A stretch of DNA of 7,611 nucleotides. It comes from Cyanobacteriota bacterium (GTDB lineage: Bacteria; Cyanobacteriota; Cyanobacteriia; PCC-6307; Cyanobiaceae). The position numbers were made by a program, and so were the translations under genes. This document shows positions 6,677-7,611 of the stretch, one piece after another. How positions within the stretch are numbered: the first letter of the stretch is position 1; each line of letters begins with the position of its first letter. The notes beneath the pieces are model-generated. The model ran no database searches. It was not told the origin of the DNA and worked only from the letters and a program-made list of their open reading frames with translations. Where the stretch lies: the NCBI GenBank assembly GCA_026389255.1, contig JAPLIF010000298.1:1-7611 (forward strand), in the 5' to 3' direction.

Positions 6677-7372
6677 TCAGCCGTCAATACGCCGAATCCT
6701 TCGGCGGATCCGTCTGGACATCTGGAATGCGCTCAGCACTCCTAAAATTGGCAGCGGCCCAGGCACGGCAGCAGGGGAACCGCCATAAGGGATGGCGAAA
6801 AGAACCGCAGTTCCACCATCAAATAGAAAACTTTTGCCGTTGCTGAGGCCAGGGAAGTTATTACAAACAGTTGAGCAGCCAGGAGCTGGTGGGGCTGAAA
6901 ATGTGATGGTTGAAAAGGCAGCTTGAACATCCCCAAGGCTGGGAGTATAGGATCCGTCTGTAACAGCGCCTAAGTTATAACCGGAGAGAGACCCTGCCAG
7001 ATTGTTACTTACTTTTACCCCCAGTGCCGTAGTAAGATTAAAAGTACCAATGGTGCCAAAAGCCTCTTCTGGGGATCCCCCTCCCATGGCTAGTAGATAG
7101 TAAACGTTGTCGGTCGCTGGTGCATCCGCTATTGACTCAAGAAGGCCCTGGGAATTCCAAATATCGTTATTCTGATAAAGAAGAGTATTGACGCCTGCGC
7201 TGCTACCGGAGAATAGGGCAAAATCGTTATCGACAACAATCTGAATATTCAGGGCTTTTGCTGAGCCGGCCGATAGGGATTGAGTTGCGGCGAGACTTAC
7301 GGCAAAACATGGCCAAATAAATCGACCCAGGTAGCGGGTAGAGAACAAGGAGGAAAAGGATTGGAAATTCAT
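6677..7372 (-). CDS. Exported PEP-CTERM (VPGPLPILG-type) protein
   Basis: The 231-residue product has an N-terminal signal peptide (basic Arg13 and Arg17, hydrophobic core FIWPCFAVSLAA, probable cut after SAKA at 40). A mature region of about 160 residues follows, rich in Gly, Ser, Asn and Thr, with NIQIVVDNDFALFSG at its start, a possible disulfide pair (CSTVC), and PYGGSPAA near its end. The C-terminal sorting signal is VPGPLPILG (203-211), then a short hydrophobic stretch VLSAFQM and a strongly basic tail with repeated RRI. This is the cyanobacterial form of PEP-CTERM, cut by an exosortase in the membrane. The body is of unknown function; I infer surface or matrix location from the two signals. 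ATG 7372 is chosen because it directly starts the signal peptide; ATG 7462 in the same frame would add 30 residues that do not fit a signal peptide. No Shine-Dalgarno is visible. Codon use is AT-rich compared with thiL. A terminator lies at 6503-6530. Confidence 0.8.
   Translation of the reverse strand: MNFQSFSSLFSTRYLGRFIWPCFAVSLAATQSLSAGSAKALNIQIVVDNDFALFSGSSAGVNTLLYQNNDIWNSQGLLESIADAPATDNVYYLLAMGGGSPEEAFGTIGTFNLTTALGVKVSNNLAGSLSGYNLGAVTDGSYTPSLGDVQAAFSTITFSAPPAPGCSTVCNNFPGLSNGKSFLFDGGTAVLFAIPYGGSPAAVPGPLPILGVLSAFQMSRRIRRRIRRIDG
6690..6706. repeat. Perfect inverted repeat in the 3' end of the intact PEP-CTERM gene
   Basis: CGCCGAA (6690-6696) and TTCGGCG (6700-6706) form a perfect 7-bp stem with a 3-base loop. 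It falls in the codons for the basic RRIRRRIRRI tail, where CGG/CGC/CGA/AGG codons alternate with ATC/ATT. It can fold in RNA of either strand; no T run follows, so it is not called a terminator. Confidence 0.5.
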
Positions 7373-7603
7373 GGGCAAGAATGGATAAATCCATACAAGA
7401 AATTTAATATACGCCTTCGATTCCGACCCCTCCCAAACAATGTAGTTGTTTTCATAATTCATTATTTCTTTATTTTTCTTGTCTAATTCTTTAGTCGTCT
7501 CGTTGGCTCCGAACTCGCCGGTTTCTTTGTCAAGATGCTTCTGTAAATTTATTTGCCATCTTGGATCGTCTCTTTTTAATGTGCAATCAATGCTTTGTAA
7601 GGG
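7373..7603 (-). other. Stop-free, protein-like stretch in frame with the PEP-CTERM gene
   Basis: From 7603 down to 7373 the minus strand is open in the same frame as the PEP-CTERM gene, after a TAG at 7606-7604. The translation is rich in Lys, Glu, Asp and Asn, for example DDPRWQINLQKHLDKETGEF, later ETTKELDKKNKEIMNYEN, ending in a hydrophobic FLVWIYPFLP. It resembles a soluble protein piece more than random AT-rich DNA, where stops should be frequent. No ATG, GTG or TTG lies in the frame before ATG 7462, so it has no start of its own unless one lies beyond an unseen frameshift. It may be the remnant of another gene, or the promoter and leader of the PEP-CTERM gene that is open by chance. A TATATT at 7411-7406, and the arms TGGAT/ATCCA at 7382-7393 between it and ATG 7372, are possible but weak control elements. 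Confidence 0.3.
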
Positions 7604-7611
7604 CTAAAGGG

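Noticed and set aside
1..7611. CRISPR array, prophage or complete insertion sequence
   Set aside because: No regularly spaced direct repeats, no phage structural or integrase genes and no transposase with terminal repeats were found on either strand.

Overview
The window looks like a chromosomal segment of a GC-rich picocyanobacterium (Synechococcus/Cyanobium-like). The best evidence is a conserved cyanobacterial neighbourhood: accB and efp on the minus strand, divergent from a thylakoid-lumen type cyclophilin and thiL on the plus strand. Two exported proteins with the cyanobacterial VPGPLPxLG form of the PEP-CTERM sorting signal support this. The assignment is inferred from gene order and protein motifs; no database search was run.

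Layout. (a) 1-3091 is a compact, very GC-rich housekeeping block. It holds the accB N-terminal part (fatty-acid synthesis), efp (translation of polyproline stretches), a 111-bp divergent promoter region, a secreted cyclophilin-type peptidyl-prolyl isomerase, and thiL (last step of thiamine diphosphate synthesis). thiL starts 5 bases after the isomerase stop, so the two are probably cotranscribed. (b) 3092-3275 is a scar holding the start of a VapC-like PIN toxin that is cut off after about 20 residues. (c) 3276-4517 is an AT-richer gene for a polytopic membrane protein, possibly a GT-C type glycosyltransferase, with island-like composition. (d) 4518-5071 has no gene I can support. (e) 5016-6398 holds two damaged minus-strand genes: a PEP-CTERM protein frameshifted at both ends, and aroE with its N-terminal domain largely deleted. 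(f) 6399-7611 is AT-rich. It carries an intact PEP-CTERM protein gene with a good downstream intrinsic terminator at 6503-6530, and upstream of it a stop-free stretch of unknown meaning.

Overall picture: a stable housekeeping block followed by a decaying, rearranged accessory region with a truncated toxin, a compositionally foreign membrane protein, a broken aroE, and one intact plus one broken exosortase substrate. I do not see a convincing new multi-gene system. The most informative points are the two PEP-CTERM genes in different states of repair, the aroE deletion (which implies another aroE copy if the sequence is correct), and the VapC fragment. Because the two frameshifts lie in or beside G/C runs, sequencing error must be excluded before calling them biological.
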